Assembly: GCA_002727315.1 (NCBI GenBank)
Contig: PBWR01000011.1
Span: forward strand, 1-64,000
Reading direction: 5' to 3'
DNA length: 64,000 nucleotides
Source: Alphaproteobacteria bacterium
GTDB lineage: Bacteria > Pseudomonadota > Alphaproteobacteria > UBA6615
The first letter of the stretch is position 1. Each line of letters opens with the position of its first letter. Made by a program: the position numbers and the translations under genes. The notes under the pieces are model-generated. The model had not been told where the DNA came from, made no database searches, and saw only the letters and a program-made list of their open reading frames with translations. Positions 17,841-26,311 of this stretch are shown piece by piece.

Positions 17841-17890
17841 GCGGATTCGATACCCGCGTAGACAACAAGCAAAAAGGGGGAGAGACAGTC

Positions 17891-18928
17891 ATGAAAGCGC
17901 AAGTTCTGCACAAGGCGGGTGAACCGTTCTCGTACGAAGATGTTCCCGACCCGAAGCCGGGCCCCGGTGAGGCCGTTGCACGTGTGCTGGCTTGCGGTTC
18001 GGGCCTGACGATCCACCATGTGCGCGCGGGGCGTGCGGCGGCGGAATTCCCGATCATTATCGGACACGAAATCACCGGCGAGATCGTCGAGGTGGGATCC
18101 GGTGGTGAGACCGGCGGCCTGCAAGTCGGCGATCCAGTGACATCCTACTTCTATCTGACCGACGGCGAGGACAAGTGGACCCGGCTTGGCCACGATCCCG
18201 TTTCAGCCCACAACGCGGGCTATATCGGCCGACAGATGGATGGCGGCTACGCGGAATACATCAAGCTGCCGGTCCGCAACTTCATCAAGTTGCCCGAGGC
18301 GCTCGACTGGAAGGGCAAGCCGGCCGATGTGGGCGTGATCACGGATGCGATCGCCACGCCGTACAAGGTGTTGACGCGCGCGCGCGTCACTCCGACCGAC
18401 ACCGTTGCGGTGTTCGGTGCCGGCGGCGGGTTGGGCGTGCATCAGGTCATGATGGCGAAATGGGCTCACGCCCGCGTCATCGCCGTCGACGTGATGGCCG
18501 ATAAGCTCAAGGTTTGCCAGGACCTGGGTGCGGACATGGTCGTCGACGCTTCGAACGACCGCGTCGTTGAGGAGATTATGGATTTGACCGATGGGGCCGG
18601 GGTCGATGTGGCGGTCGATTATGTCTCGACCCAGTCAACCCAGGAGCAGGCAGTCGGAAGCCTCGGGGTCCATGGGCGGTTCGTCACGCTCGGCGGCGCC
18701 TGCCAGCCCTTCATGGCGCCGGCGCCCCACATGCTGGCCAAGGAGCTTGAACTGCTGGGCAGCCGCTATTGCACGCGCCAACAAGTCGTTGAATCGCTTG
18801 AGTTGTGCGCACGCGGCGAGGTCTGGCCTTTGGTGACCGAGACCTACAAGCTGGAAGACGCCGAGACCGCACACACCCGGCTCGACCAGGGGCTGGTCAC
18901 CGGGCGCGCCGCACTCGTCATGGACTAG
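17891..18928 (+). CDS. Medium-chain alcohol dehydrogenase (zinc-family) lacking the structural-zinc cysteines
   Basis: A 345-residue MDR dehydrogenase. The catalytic domain has IIIGHEITGEIVEVG (about 56-70) and the Rossmann domain has VAVFGAGGGLGVHQVMMAKW. The segment that normally holds four cysteines for the structural zinc reads SYFYLTDGEDKWTRLGHD and contains none, so this is a subfamily with an altered lobe. It resembles 6-hydroxycyclohexene-carbonyl-CoA dehydrogenases in layout, but identity is unproven. Start ATG 17891 follows GGGGGAGAGACAGTC. Its end overlaps the convergent FAH-family gene by 4 bases. A role in ring-derived alcohol oxidation within the local catabolic set is inferred. 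Confidence 0.88.
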   Translation: MKAQVLHKAGEPFSYEDVPDPKPGPGEAVARVLACGSGLTIHHVRAGRAAAEFPIIIGHEITGEIVEVGSGGETGGLQVGDPVTSYFYLTDGEDKWTRLGHDPVSAHNAGYIGRQMDGGYAEYIKLPVRNFIKLPEALDWKGKPADVGVITDAIATPYKVLTRARVTPTDTVAVFGAGGGLGVHQVMMAKWAHARVIAVDVMADKLKVCQDLGADMVVDASNDRVVEEIMDLTDGAGVDVAVDYVSTQSTQEQAVGSLGVHGRFVTLGGACQPFMAPAPHMLAKELELLGSRYCTRQQVVESLELCARGEVWPLVTETYKLEDAETAHTRLDQGLVTGRAALVMD

Positions 18929-19803
18929 CCGACCTCGACCGGGTTCGTCAGCACACCGACGTTCGAGACCTCGACCTCGATCGTGTCACCGGCCTTCATC
19001 CACAGTGGTGGGGTCCGGCCAAGGCCGGCACCGCTCGGCGTGCCGGTGGCGATCACGTCGCCGGGCACAAGTTCGGTGAATTTCGAAATATAGGCAATCA
19101 ACTCAGGGATCGAGAAGATCAGGTCGTTGATGCCCGTATGCTGAACGACCTCGCCGTTCAGGCGGGTCTCCAGGGTGAGGGCGGCCGGGTCGGGAATTTC
19201 ATCGTCGGTGACCATGCACGGTCCGAATGCGCCGGACTGGTAGAAGTTCTTACCCGGCATGTACTGGGATGAGTGACGCTGATAGTCGCGCAGCGTGGCG
19301 TCGTTGTAGATGGAGTAACCGCCCACATAGCTCAACGCATCGGCCTCCGACACGCGCCGCGCCGGTTTCCCGATGATCGCGGCCAGTTCGCCTTCATAGT
19401 CGAACATTTCGGATTCGGCTGGCGCCAGGATCGGATGTTTGTGGGGCACATGGCTGTTTGCCCAGCGGGCAAACAATGTCGGGTGATCGGGTAACTCGAT
19501 TCCAGCTTCCTTGGCGTGCTCGCGATAGTTCCAGCCGACACAGATAATCTTTGCCGGGTCGCGGATCGGTTCCAGCAACGTGATGCCGCTGGCCGGAAAA
19601 TCCGAAGCCTTGCCCGAATTGTCGCCGAAACCGGTACCCAAATATTCTGCCACCTTTGCCTTGGCCGTATCGTCAGCGGCCAGATAGTCGCGCAAGGTCG
19701 GAATCGATGTGCCGAATTCGGCACCGAGATCGATGATGCCGCCATCGGGTGCGTAGGTGCCCCAGGATTCGCGATTGACCACTTTAAAACTGATGAGTTT
19801 CAC
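18925..19803 (-). CDS. Fumarylacetoacetate hydrolase family protein
   Basis: A 292-residue FAH-fold enzyme that cleaves or hydrates acyl-pyruvate-type diketo acids using Mg2+. The core motifs are CVGWNYREHAKE (about 89-100), the metal-binding MFDYEGELAAIIGK (133-146), the DATLRDYQRHSSQ segment and KFTELVPGDVIATGTPSG near the C-terminus. It lies 31 bases downstream of the acyl-CoA dehydrogenase on the minus strand, so the two form an operon. Substrates of this family range from fumarylpyruvate to 2-oxo-hepta-diene-dioate; the neighbouring extradiol-type protein suggests a ring-cleavage product. Confidence 0.92.
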   Translation of the reverse strand: MKLISFKVVNRESWGTYAPDGGIIDLGAEFGTSIPTLRDYLAADDTAKAKVAEYLGTGFGDNSGKASDFPASGITLLEPIRDPAKIICVGWNYREHAKEAGIELPDHPTLFARWANSHVPHKHPILAPAESEMFDYEGELAAIIGKPARRVSEADALSYVGGYSIYNDATLRDYQRHSSQYMPGKNFYQSGAFGPCMVTDDEIPDPAALTLETRLNGEVVQHTGINDLIFSIPELIAYISKFTELVPGDVIATGTPSGAGLGRTPPLWMKAGDTIEVEVSNVGVLTNPVEVG

Positions 19804-19834
19804 AATTACCCCCGGTTGGATTCGTTATGATTGA

Positions 19835-20992
19835 TCAGCCGTTTGCGGCATCGCGCAGCATGTTCCGCGCAATGACGATCTGCTGGATCTGTGATGTTCC
19901 TTCGTAGATGCGCAGTAACCGGACGTCACGGTAGAAACGCTCGATGGGATATTCGGCCATGTAGCCGGCACCGCCGAAAATTTGAACCGCGCGATCGGCC
20001 ACTCGGCCGACCATTTCGGTGCAATAGAGTTTGCAGCATGCCGCCTCGATGGCGATGTTCTCACCACCGTCGAACCGACGCGCGGCGTCTAGGACCATGG
20101 TGCGACCGGCATAGGCTTCTGTCCGGCTGTCGGCGAGCATGGCCTGGATCAGCTGAAATTCGCCGATGGGCTTCCCGAACTGCTGCCGTTCGCTGGCGTA
20201 GCGTACGCTTTCGTCGATCAATCTTTCCGCCATGCCGGTTGCGATGGCGCCCATGTGAATCCGACCGCGGTCGAGCACCTTCATGGCCGTCTTGAAGCCC
20301 TGTCCCTCCACGCCGCCGATCAGGTTCTCGGCCGGAACGCGACAATCCTCGAAAATCACGTCGGCGGTATGGGCACCCTGCTGGCCCATCTTCTTGTCCG
20401 GCGTCCCGACCGACAGCCCCGGAGAATCACGCTCAACAATGAAGGCGGAAACGCCACGCGCGCCGGGCGTCTCCGGGTCGGTACGCGCCATGACCGTGAA
20501 AATGCCGGCATGGGGTGCATTTGTGATGTAGCGCTTCGAGCCGTTGAGCACATAGTGATCTCCGTCGCGGATCGCCGTTGTCCGCAACGAGCCGGCGTCG
20601 GAACCCGCCTCGGGTTCGGTCAGCGCGAAAGAGGCAATGATCTCGCCGCTCGCAAGCCGGGGTAGCCATGATTGTTTTTGCTCGTCCGTGCCGTCGATGA
20701 CGATACCTTGGGAGCCGATCCCCACATTGGTGCCAAACACCGAACGGAAGGCCGGCGACGTCCAGCCCAGTTCGAGAACGGCGAGGACCTCCTCGGTCAT
20801 GGACAGGCCGATCCCGCCATATTCTTCGGGAATGGAAAGGCCAAAGAATCCGAGCTCGCGCATTTCCGCGATCACGTCTGCCGGGACTGCGTCATTTGCG
20901 GACACCTCGGCCTCAAGCGGGACCAGCCGGTCGCGCACTAAGCGACGGATCGTGTCGAGGAGTTGTTCCAGTGTGTCGGAATCCAGTGCCAT
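19835..20992 (-). CDS. Acyl-CoA dehydrogenase
   Basis: A 385-residue FAD-dependent acyl-CoA dehydrogenase. Signatures are ALTEPEAGSDAGSLRTTA near 125-142, YVLNGSKRYITNAPHAGIF, GMAERLIDESVRYASERQQFGKPIGEFQ near 240-270, QIFGGAGYMAEYPIERFYRDVRLLRIYEGTSQIQ at the end (read as short blocks). The glutamate in the YEGTS loop is the catalytic base of most family members. Start ATG 20992 gives the usual length; the upstream extension has no homology. It is the first gene of a minus-strand pair with the FAH-family enzyme and diverges from the VOC dioxygenase gene at 21129. Confidence 0.95.
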   Translation of the reverse strand: MALDSDTLEQLLDTIRRLVRDRLVPLEAEVSANDAVPADVIAEMRELGFFGLSIPEEYGGIGLSMTEEVLAVLELGWTSPAFRSVFGTNVGIGSQGIVIDGTDEQKQSWLPRLASGEIIASFALTEPEAGSDAGSLRTTAIRDGDHYVLNGSKRYITNAPHAGIFTVMARTDPETPGARGVSAFIVERDSPGLSVGTPDKKMGQQGAHTADVIFEDCRVPAENLIGGVEGQGFKTAMKVLDRGRIHMGAIATGMAERLIDESVRYASERQQFGKPIGEFQLIQAMLADSRTEAYAGRTMVLDAARRFDGGENIAIEAACCKLYCTEMVGRVADRAVQIFGGAGYMAEYPIERFYRDVRLLRIYEGTSQIQQIVIARNMLRDAANG

Positions 20993-21128
20993 AGCGAGCC
21001 GGTTATATCCGGATCGCCCCCTTGGTTCCATGCAGGAATGGATTATCTACTGATCAGCCCAAACCTGTGAAACCGGCGTGTGTCTGCTATTCTGCGCGCC
21101 AGTTCGATCCGCCAGAGGAGGGATGCCG

Positions 21129-21689
21129 ATGTCCGAAGCGTTTGCACATGTGCCGGAACCCAACAATGTGCCTAGTCCGGCCTATTTGGCGCATATCGTG
21201 CTCTACACGAAGCAGCGCGCAACGATGACCGACTGGTATTGCAAGGTGCTGGGCGCACAGGTCATGGGCGATTCCGAGGGGATTTCGTTCTTGACGTTTG
21301 ACGACGAACATCACCGGGTGGCGATCATCGAGCGTGACGGTATTGGCGACAAAGTGCCCGATACGGTCGGGTTGGCACATTTTGCCTATTCCTATTCCTC
21401 GCTGACGGACTTGGTGACCGTTTTCGAGCGGCTCAACGACTTCGATATCGCCCCCTATCGGCAGATCAATCACGGTCCGACGACGTCGCTCTATTATCGC
21501 GATCCGGACGGAAACGCCGTTGAGCTGCAGACCGACAATTTCGAGTCCATCGCCGCGCTCAACGAGTGGTTCGCGACCGGGGCCTTCGACCGGGAACCGA
21601 TCGGTGTGGAGATCGATATGAAAGAGGTCGCCGCCAAGCTTCACGCCGGCGTGCCGGAAAGCGAACTGAAGAAACCTTTGCAGACATGA
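21129..21689 (+). CDS. VOC-family extradiol-dioxygenase-like protein
   Basis: A 186-residue vicinal-oxygen-chelate protein resembling one-domain catechol 2,3-dioxygenases. The two beta-alpha-beta modules hold expected metal ligands: His in LAHIVLYT, His in VGLAHFAYSY and Glu in GNAVELQTDNF. Start ATG 21129 follows GAGGAG at 8 bases; another ATG at 21123 is too close to that site. It starts a plus-strand operon with a glutathione transferase and a carboxymuconolactone-decarboxylase-like protein. Ring cleavage of a catechol or gentisate-like compound is plausible, but family members also include isomerases and resistance proteins. Confidence 0.88.
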   Translation: MSEAFAHVPEPNNVPSPAYLAHIVLYTKQRATMTDWYCKVLGAQVMGDSEGISFLTFDDEHHRVAIIERDGIGDKVPDTVGLAHFAYSYSSLTDLVTVFERLNDFDIAPYRQINHGPTTSLYYRDPDGNAVELQTDNFESIAALNEWFATGAFDREPIGVEIDMKEVAAKLHAGVPESELKKPLQT

Positions 21690-21725
21690 ACCGCGCCCGA
21701 ACCGGGCACGGGAAAGGAAGATTCG

Positions 21726-22736
21726 ATGGGAATGTTGGTCGACGGATCGTGGATCGAGAACGATGCCACGGCGCGCGAAGTCGCCAAGGACGGCAAGTTC
21801 GAGCGCAAGGAAAGCCAGTTTCGCAGCTGGGTGACGGCGGATGGCAGTGCGGGCCCGTCCGGTGAGGGCGGTTTCCAGGCCGAGCCGGGGCGCTATCACC
21901 TCTACCTCGCACACACCTGTCCCTGGGCGCATCGGGCGCTGATTTTCCGGACGATCAAGGGGCTGGACAGTGCGATCTCGGTCTCACTAGCGCAGCCGGG
22001 ACGGCATGATCAGGGCTGGACCTACGCCGACAATCCCGACAATCCCGACTGCGTGCCAGACCATGTAAATGGGTTCGAGCATCTGCATCAGGCCTATTCG
22101 GCATCGAAGGCCGACTACACCGGCAAGGTCACGGTTCCGACCCTTTGGGACAAGCAGACCGGCCAGGTGGTGAACAATGAATCGTCGGAAATCATCCGGA
22201 TGTTCAATACGGCCTTCGAGGCGTTCACCAACGCCACCGAAGACTACTACCCGGAAGACCTCCGGGCCGAGATCGATGAGATCAATGAAATCGTCTATCA
22301 CACCCTGAACAACGGCGTGTATCGCGCCGGTTTCGCTTCGTCCCAGGAAGCCTACGAAGAAGCCGTGATCGCGCTGTTCGACACCCTCGACAATCTCGAG
22401 GAACGCCTTGGCCGCCAGCGCTATCTCGTCGGCGACCGGCTGACCGAAGCCGACTGGCGCCTGTGGGTCACGCTGATCCGATTCGACGCGTGCTATGTCG
22501 GTGCGTTCAAGTGCAACATCCGGCGCATCGCGGACTATCCGAACCTGCTGAACTACACCCGCGAGCTCTACCAGATCCCCAGAATCGCCGAGACCTTCAG
22601 TTTCGATTTCGCAAAAAAGAACTATTACGGCATCGAGCGGATCAATCCGAACGGGATCGTGCCGATCGGGCCGGAAGATCCCGTGGCTGTCTACAGGGCG
22701 CCGCACGACCGCGAGCGGTTTCCGGCCGAGAGTTGA
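21726..22736 (+). CDS. Glutathione S-transferase, Xi class (glutathionyl-hydroquinone reductase)
   Basis: A 336-residue Xi-class glutathione transferase (YqjG/ECM4/PcpF family) that reduces glutathionyl-hydroquinones. The active-site Cys sits in HTCPWAHRALIFR (about 61-73), and the thioredoxin-like domain is followed by the all-helical domain with RYLVGDRLTEADWRLWVTLIRFD around 235-257. The pairing with quinone chemistry fits a cluster with aromatic dioxygenase and monooxygenase genes. The gap to the VOC gene is 36 bases, with GGAAAGGAAG before the ATG, and the next gene is 15 bases downstream. Confidence 0.93.
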   Translation: MGMLVDGSWIENDATAREVAKDGKFERKESQFRSWVTADGSAGPSGEGGFQAEPGRYHLYLAHTCPWAHRALIFRTIKGLDSAISVSLAQPGRHDQGWTYADNPDNPDCVPDHVNGFEHLHQAYSASKADYTGKVTVPTLWDKQTGQVVNNESSEIIRMFNTAFEAFTNATEDYYPEDLRAEIDEINEIVYHTLNNGVYRAGFASSQEAYEEAVIALFDTLDNLEERLGRQRYLVGDRLTEADWRLWVTLIRFDACYVGAFKCNIRRIADYPNLLNYTRELYQIPRIAETFSFDFAKKNYYGIERINPNGIVPIGPEDPVAVYRAPHDRERFPAES

Positions 22737-22751
22737 GAGAGCGGGGGTATC

Positions 22752-23144
22752 ATGATCGACAAGGAACTTTACAAAACCGGCGAACGTATCCGCCGCGAAG
22801 TGATGGGGGACGCACGTGTCGATGCTTCGATGGCCAACCTCGATGATTTCAACCGCGATTTCATGGAGCAGTTCATCACTGAGCTGGGCTGGGGTTCGGT
22901 GTGGGGACGCGACGGCCTGACCCGAAAGCAGCGCAGCCTGTTGAACTTGGGCATGCTTGCCGCACTGGGCCGGATGCACGAGTTCGAAGGCCATGTGCGT
23001 GGTGCGATCAACAACGGCCTCACGCGCGAAGAGGTTCGCGAGGCGCTTTTGCAGGTCACCATGTATTGCGGAGCGCCGGCCGGTATGGAGGCGTTCCGTT
23101 CCGCGACCAAGGTTTTGAAAGAGATGGATGATGAGGCGGGCTGA
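22752..23144 (+). CDS. Carboxymuconolactone decarboxylase family protein
   Basis: A 130-residue CMD/AhpD-fold protein close in length and sequence to PcaC-type 4-carboxymuconolactone decarboxylases. Typical stretches are VMGDARVDAS, WGRDGLTRKQRSLLNLGMLAA (about 51-71), RMHEFEGHVRGAINNG, LTREEVREALLQVTMYCGAPAG. There is no CxxC peroxidase motif, so decarboxylase-type rather than AhpD-type function is favoured. It is the last gene of the VOC-GST-CMD operon. Because ring cleavage here looks extradiol rather than ortho, its true substrate may not be the beta-ketoadipate intermediate. Confidence 0.92.
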   Translation: MIDKELYKTGERIRREVMGDARVDASMANLDDFNRDFMEQFITELGWGSVWGRDGLTRKQRSLLNLGMLAALGRMHEFEGHVRGAINNGLTREEVREALLQVTMYCGAPAGMEAFRSATKVLKEMDDEAG

Positions 23145-23254
23145 CCCCCGTCGCCTAGCTGTCCCTTCTACGGTCTCCTTCCAAGGCCTGATTTCGTCAA
23201 TCCCTGAAACACGCTACAACCGGTTTCACAACCGTTGCATGCGAGGGAAGAGAC

Positions 23255-24205
23255 ATGGCGAAGGCGTTTGCGAGTGCGGCCGATCTGGCACCGAAGAAGA
23301 TCACGTTCGAAAAGCTCGACAAGGGCGTCTACGCCTACACTGCAGAGGGGGATCCCAACTCCTGCGTGATCGTGGGCGACGACGGTGTCCTGGTCTTGGA
23401 CGCGCAGGCAACCCCCGTTATGGCGAAACGGGTGGTGAAGGAAATCCGCAAGGTCACGAAGAAACCCATCAAGTATGTACTGCTCAGCCATTACCACGCG
23501 GTCCGGACCCTGGGTGCGAGCGGTTTCGGTGCAGCCGAAATCGTGATGAGCGAGGCGACACGAGATCTCGTGGCCGAGCGGGGAATGCAGGACTACAAGT
23601 CGGAGGCCGATAGGTTCCCCCGCCTGTTCGAGGCAATCGAGACGGTTCCGGGGTTAACCTGGCCGACGCTGACCTTCGAGAATGAGATGACTTTGTGGAT
23701 GGGTGACCGCGAGGTCCGGATCATTCACGCCGGACGCGGACACACCAAGGGCGACACGATCGTGTGGTTGCCGAAAGAGCGTATCCTGTTCGCCGGCGAT
23801 CTGGTGGAGGCCCATGCCGCGCTTTACTGCGGCGATGCCTATCTCACCGATTGGCCGGGTACGCTGAAGAAACTTCGCGCCCTCAAACCGCGTAAACTCG
23901 TACCCGGTCGCGGCCCTGCGGCGACCACGCCGCGGCAATGCGAAAAGGCCTTCGATCAGACAGAGGGGTTTGTCCGCGACCTGCTCCGGGGTGCCAGGCA
24001 TGGCGTGAAACGTGGATGGTCACTCAAGGAAACCTTCGACCACACCTACAAGAAGATGACGCCGAAATACGGCGACTGGGCCATCTACGAGCACTGCATT
24101 CCGTTCAATGTCGGCCGCGCCTATGACGAAGCAGGCGGCCTCGAGCATCCGCGGGTCTGGACGGCCCGGCGCGACAAGATCCTCTGGAAGGAATTGCAGG
24201 CCTGA
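23255..24205 (+). CDS. MBL-fold metallohydrolase with degenerate HxHxDH motif
   Basis: A 316-residue metallo-beta-lactamase-fold protein. The strands leading into the metal site are present (NSCVIVGDDGVLVLDA, then YVLLSHYHA at 74-82), but the expected HxHxDH reads His79-Tyr-His81-Ala-Val83-Arg84, so the Asp and third His are lost. Later motifs remain: AGRGHTKGDTIVW and LFAGDLVE. I recall the same SHYHAVR variant in a family found next to DUF2783 and FAD-monooxygenase genes in aromatic-degrading proteobacteria, as here, so it is probably a genuine subfamily and not decay. The start ATG 23255 follows GGGAAGAGAC. The activity is unknown. Confidence 0.85.
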   Translation: MAKAFASAADLAPKKITFEKLDKGVYAYTAEGDPNSCVIVGDDGVLVLDAQATPVMAKRVVKEIRKVTKKPIKYVLLSHYHAVRTLGASGFGAAEIVMSEATRDLVAERGMQDYKSEADRFPRLFEAIETVPGLTWPTLTFENEMTLWMGDREVRIIHAGRGHTKGDTIVWLPKERILFAGDLVEAHAALYCGDAYLTDWPGTLKKLRALKPRKLVPGRGPAATTPRQCEKAFDQTEGFVRDLLRGARHGVKRGWSLKETFDHTYKKMTPKYGDWAIYEHCIPFNVGRAYDEAGGLEHPRVWTARRDKILWKELQA

Positions 24206-24209
24206 CGGA

Positions 24210-24413
24210 TCAGCTTCGGTCCGCAGCCTTGGCTGCGGCAATCGCCTGATCCAGGATTGCGCGTTCGCCGACGTGGTTGGCGAGAAGCAGGATGAGCCGG
24301 GCGTTCAGGCGCATGCTTTCGTCTTCGCTCAAACCGGCATGGGCTTCGATCAACGCCTCGTAGAAATCGTCGGGCGCATCTATTCCAAGGCGGGTACGCA
24401 GTTCGCCGGTCAT
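24210..24413 (-). CDS. DUF2783 domain protein
   Basis: A 67-residue protein matching DUF2783: a Pro/Asp-Asp-Phe-Tyr start (APDDFYEALIEAHAGLS), then NARLILLLANHVGERAILDQAI. It is all-helical in appearance, without signal or metal motif. It follows the FAD monooxygenase by 24 bases on the same strand, consistent with a small partner protein of that enzyme, and converges with the MBL gene with a 4-base gap. The family's function is not known. Confidence 0.8.
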   Translation of the reverse strand: MTGELRTRLGIDAPDDFYEALIEAHAGLSEDESMRLNARLILLLANHVGERAILDQAIAAAKAADRS

Positions 24414-24437
24414 TCTGATCTCCCAGTCATGTTGTCG

Positions 24438-26006
24438 TCACAGTCGGGCACAGGCGCGGTTCCAGGCCTCCGTGACGGCATCGGCATTGAAGTGACGCCA
24501 CCGCGCCGCCACATGCTGATCGGGGCGGAACAGGTAACAGGTCCCGGGTCGGGCGTCGTAGCGATCGGAGGCCAGGCCGGTGGCATCGATCAGGACCAAA
24601 TTTAGGCCGTCAATTGAAGGTGCATCGGTGCCGAAATGAACAAGGGTGAAAGCGTTGTCCGCGAGATGATCGATCAACCAGTCGCCGGCGTTGCTTTGCA
24701 GCGGAGCATCGATGGCCGGTGCGCCCGGTGGCGGGCCGTCCTTGAACGTGTCGGCGTCGGGTGTGTTCAATGGCGAATCGCTGTAACGGGCAGGGACGGA
24801 CAAGCGCCCGCTATTGACCAGCCGGCGCGCGAACTCGTGGTCACGCGCCAGGTCGAGAACGGCATCGCGAAACGCGCCGCTGACTTTTGATTTCGGTGTC
24901 ATGAAATCTGTGCTGCGTGTCGAGTTGAGCAGGTTCTCGTCCGTTGCCGGAATGCGTTCGGCGTCATAACTGTCCAGCAGGCGCTCGGGGGCATCGCCCC
25001 GGATGACCGATGCCAGTTTCCAGGCCAGATTGTCGGTGTCCTGCAGTCCGCTGTTTCCGCCGCGTGCGCCGAAGGGGGACACGACATGGGCGCTGTCGCC
25101 GGCAAAAAACACACAGCCATGCCGTAACCTGGCCAAACGCCGGCAGGTGAAGGTGTAGACCGATGTCCAGACGATCTCGAAATCACCGTGCCCGAGCATG
25201 CGTTCGATACGCGGGATCACGCGCTCAGCCTTGCGTTCTTCGTCGGGGTCGGCATCCCAGCCGAGCTGGAAGTCTATGCGCCAGACATCGTCGGCCTGCT
25301 TGTGCATCAGGGTCGATTGTCCGTCGAAGAATGTCGGTGAGAACCAGAACCGCCGGATGGCGGGAAAATCCTCCTTCATCCTAATATCGGCAATCAGGAA
25401 CCGGTCCTGGAAGACGCGGCCTTCGAAATCCAGACCCAGGCTTTCGCGTGTCTGGCTGCGCACGCCGTCACACGCAATTAGCCAGTCACCTTCGAGCGTA
25501 TAGGGGCCATCCGGCGTGTCGACCTGGATTTCCACATGGTCATCGAATGACCGGACATCGCGGGCCGAATGCTGCCAGCGCAGGTCGATGGCCGCCAGTT
25601 CCGTGGCGCGCGCCACCATCTGCTGCTCGAAAAAGAACTGCTGCAGATTGATGAACGCCGGACGCTTGTGGTCTGGCTCGGGCAGCAGGTTGAAGCTGTA
25701 GATCAGCTCGTCGCCGACAAAAATCTCGCCTTCGTTCCACGTCACGCCCTTTTCGACAAGTGCGTCGCCCGTGCCCAGGCGGTCACAAATCTCCAGGCTT
25801 CGCTTGGCCCAGCAAATCGCCCGGCTGCCTTCGCTTACATCGCTGCGGGAATCGATCACCACGCAGGAAATGTCATGCAGCGCGAGATCGACGGCGGCGG
25901 CCAGTCCAACGGGGCCGGCGCCGAGAACAATAACGGGATGTCGCGTGGTCTGGCCGTCGAGCTCAGGGCTGCGGCGAAACACGAATGTCGGCTGTGATTG
26001 CGACAT
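24438..26006 (-). CDS. FAD-dependent aromatic monooxygenase (MhpA/PHBH-like)
   Basis: A 522-residue group A flavin monooxygenase. The ADP-binding GAGPVGLAAAVDLAL is near 29-43, the second motif is DWLIACDGVRSQTRESLG near 175-192, and the flavin ribityl motif is FFAGDSAHVVSPFGARGGN near 290-308. A C-terminal thioredoxin-like domain (FTLVHFGTDAPS) is present, as in phenol and 3-(3-hydroxyphenyl)propionate hydroxylases. It would hydroxylate a phenolic ring with NAD(P)H and O2. It is followed by DUF2783 and preceded, 27 bases upstream, by a small AsnC-type ligand-binding protein on the same strand. Confidence 0.92.
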   Translation of the reverse strand: MSQSQPTFVFRRSPELDGQTTRHPVIVLGAGPVGLAAAVDLALHDISCVVIDSRSDVSEGSRAICWAKRSLEICDRLGTGDALVEKGVTWNEGEIFVGDELIYSFNLLPEPDHKRPAFINLQQFFFEQQMVARATELAAIDLRWQHSARDVRSFDDHVEIQVDTPDGPYTLEGDWLIACDGVRSQTRESLGLDFEGRVFQDRFLIADIRMKEDFPAIRRFWFSPTFFDGQSTLMHKQADDVWRIDFQLGWDADPDEERKAERVIPRIERMLGHGDFEIVWTSVYTFTCRRLARLRHGCVFFAGDSAHVVSPFGARGGNSGLQDTDNLAWKLASVIRGDAPERLLDSYDAERIPATDENLLNSTRSTDFMTPKSKVSGAFRDAVLDLARDHEFARRLVNSGRLSVPARYSDSPLNTPDADTFKDGPPPGAPAIDAPLQSNAGDWLIDHLADNAFTLVHFGTDAPSIDGLNLVLIDATGLASDRYDARPGTCYLFRPDQHVAARWRHFNADAVTEAWNRACARL

Positions 26007-26033
26007 GGGCGCCCGCTCCGTGGTGCGGCAGCG

Positions 26034-26276
26034 TCAGCCGAACGCCTTGAACGTGATCGTGGTGAACGTGTCGGAAACCCCGGCCAGGGTCTGGATGTTG
26101 TTTGTCACGAAGTGACCGATATCGGTGTCGTCTGCGAGGTAGCACTTCATCAGCAGATCGAACTGTCCCGACGTTGAATAGACCTCGGACACCTGGTCGA
26201 TGTTGAGCGCGGCCTCGTCAGCCACCTCGTAAGCCTTGCCGAGTTCGCATTTCACCTGCACGAAAATCGTCTGCAT
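26034..26276 (-). CDS. Stand-alone Lrp/AsnC ligand-binding (RAM) domain protein
   Basis: An 80-residue protein consisting only of the alpha/beta sandwich domain that binds ligands in Lrp/AsnC regulators (TIFVQVKCELGKAYEVADEA, VSEVYSTSGQFDLLMKCYL). It has no DNA-binding helix-turn-helix. Such single-domain proteins form octameric rings and may sense amino acids or other small molecules. It is the first gene of the AsnC-monooxygenase-DUF2783 operon, which suggests a sensing or regulatory role there, but no mechanism can be read from the sequence. Confidence 0.9.
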   Translation of the reverse strand: MQTIFVQVKCELGKAYEVADEAALNIDQVSEVYSTSGQFDLLMKCYLADDTDIGHFVTNNIQTLAGVSDTFTTITFKAFG

Positions 26277-26311
26277 CGCTTTATCGTCCGTTGTCTGACG
26301 CGGCGAAAAGT

